DNA of 64,000 nt from NCBI RefSeq assembly GCF_010015445.1, contig NC_053132.1:33568501-33632500 (forward strand), given 5' to 3'. The position numbers were made by a program, and so were the translations under genes. The notes below the pieces were generated by a model. It ran no database searches, was not told the origin of the DNA, and saw nothing but the letters and a program-made list of their open reading frames with translations. The first letter of the stretch is position 1. The number at the start of each line of letters is the position of its first letter. Shown one piece after another: positions 62,886 through 64,000 of the stretch. The DNA comes from Perca fluviatilis. Lineage: Eukaryota > Chordata > Actinopteri > Perciformes > Percidae.

Positions 62886-64000
62886 ATGGGATGCTCATGT
62901 AGTTCAACACTACTCTGTCACCCCCTTTTTTCTGAAACAAAACCCCATTAGTTGCTTGTTTTGTTTCAGAAACATCCAAGTGGAAGGGCAGGGAGTAGTT
63001 TGGGCAGGCCAGATTTGCTGCTGCAGCAAGGGATTGTTTAAGTTTTATGAATGCCTCATTGCCTTCAAATGTCCAGTCTAAGGCTGAGGACAAATTGCGC
63101 ATGCCCTGTTGGCGTACCATAGCCCGGAGGGGATCTGTAAGGTCGACATAGCCTGGAACATAGGATTTGCTGTAGCCTGTCAAGCCCAAAAATGACAACA
63201 TGTCTTTTACAGTACATGGTTTCGGGTGGGCCAAAATAACTGATCTGTGTGCAGGGGAAACACCTACACCACTGCCTGAAAGGATTCTGCCCAGAAAGGT
63301 AACTTCTCTTCTACAGACTTGTATTTTCTTCCTGCTTACTTTGTAACCCTCCTGCCAGGGTGGTCAAAACATCTTTGGTAGCCTGCAGACAGGCACCATT
63401 GCGGTGGGTGCAGCTATCAGAAGATCATCTACATATTGTACCAGAACGGTGTTGTCGGTGGTAGGGTACAATCTGTCAGTGAGTTTTTCAAAACTTTGTT
63501 AAACAGGCCTGGGGAGAGGTTAAACCCTTGTGGTAGGCGTGTGTATCGCTTGGGGCGACCCATGTATGTGAATGAGAAAATATCTCGCAGATATTCGGCC
63601 AGAGGGAGGCAGAAAAATGCATTTGAGAGATCTAACACTGTGTACCAATGGTGCTGTGGCCCTATGTCAGCTAGAGCAACATGTGGGTTGGGTACAGTGA
63701 GAGTGGTGTCGACAATTAGAGCGTTAATAGCGCGTAGGTCATGGACCATCCTATATTTACCTGTTTCTGCTTTCAAAACTGGGAGGATAGGTGTGTTCCA
63801 CTGGGAACGAGAAGGTTCTAAAACCCCTGCCTCAATCAATCCTGTGACTGTATCTGAAATGCCTAGCTGCTTTTCCCGAGAGCATGAGTATTGTGGTATC
63901 CATACAGGCGGAGATGGCCTAAGGTGAAAGGTCAGCGGGGCACAATGCACTAAACCTACATCATTCGGTGTTTGTGACCAGAGAGTGGTGGGAAGACCAT
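62746..64000 (-). pseudogene. Retroviral reverse transcriptase, running off the window
   Basis: The frame 63950-63429 carries the fingers and palm ('RMVHDLRAINALI', first catalytic Asp in 'VLDLSNAFF', 'LPQGFNLSPGLF'). After a shift near 63440 the catalytic box reads YVDD (about 63421-63432), the form usual in gamma-like and related retroviruses. The thumb and connection follow at 63234-62746 ('MLSFLGLTGYSKSYVPGY'). Two or more frame changes are present. Protease and gag would lie to the right, beyond 64000. Confidence 0.85.

Larger units (their letters stand above)
59620..64000 (-). mobile_element. Endogenous retrovirus (class I, gamma/epsilon-like), 3' half
   Basis: The order on the minus strand is reverse transcriptase, RNase H, integrase, non-coding stretch, polypurine tract, LTR. 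It is inserted in the endonuclease region of a Rex1-like LINE. The YVDD box, the integrase end domain and the apparent lack of env suggest an old, env-less class I element. Class assignment is by motif only. Confidence 0.8.

Overview
This window is vertebrate nuclear DNA, almost certainly from a ray-finned (percomorph-type) fish. It is AT-rich, has spliced genes with GT/AG introns, and is packed with the repeat classes typical of teleosts: Rex1-like, Rex3-like, L2-like and L1/Tx1-like LINEs, PIF/Harbinger and hAT DNA transposons, a Tc1 element, TTAA-duplicating elements, a tRNA-type SINE and an endogenous retrovirus. No RNA gene, CRISPR array or bacterial feature is visible. I could recognise one host gene, tmem81. 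It runs on the minus strand from the start codon at 45118 to the stop at 19662, in five short exons that splice to a 266-residue protein. Two of its introns are filled with transposons.

Layout. 1-380: minus-strand tail of an L2-like LINE. 485-15536: one degenerate Harbinger transposon stretched to 15 kb by nested insertions. These are a Rex1-like LINE (about 868-5275) that itself carries an L2 tail, an L1 LINE (6183-12472) that carries a MITE and a hAT element, and a further hAT (14022-15100). It keeps remnants of the SANT/Myb-like gene (plus strand) and the nuclease gene (minus strand). 15549-17192: a TA-flanked element with a SANT exon split by a 722-bp palindromic MITE. 17195-18440: another repeat with a hAT-like insertion. 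19662-20894: tmem81 exons 5, 4 and 3. 20895-41602: tmem81 intron 2 (20.7 kb). It holds a TTAA element, one L1 copy broken into three pieces (23779-38842) by a Rex1-like LINE, a hAT containing an L2 LINE, and a two-gene Harbinger, followed by another hAT carrying a minisatellite and a Rex3 tail. 41603-41748: tmem81 exon 2. 41749-44893: intron 1, made almost entirely of two TTAA elements, the larger one palindromic with a 194-bp tandem array at its centre. 44894-45118: tmem81 exon 1. 46027-52464: a TA-flanked inverted-repeat element containing a full-length L1 (46381-52297) with a perfect 16-bp target duplication. 52465-55860: small repeats (a hAT-like remnant, a SINE, an L2 tail, CT-rich DNA). 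55860-59619: a Rex1-like LINE carrying a MITE and a Tc1 element. 59620-64000: the 3' half of a minus-strand provirus (LTR, integrase, RNase H, reverse transcriptase) that runs off the window.

The mobile-element genes act independently of one another. Within each Harbinger the nuclease and its SANT/Myb-like partner belong together. Several insertions can be removed on paper at their target duplications so that the interrupted reading frame rejoins, which gives firm boundaries and a relative order of events. All mobile-element genes here carry at least one visible break, so I see no clearly active element. I did not find an undescribed biological system. The strongest signals are the transposon-inflated tmem81 gene and the depth and precision of the nesting.
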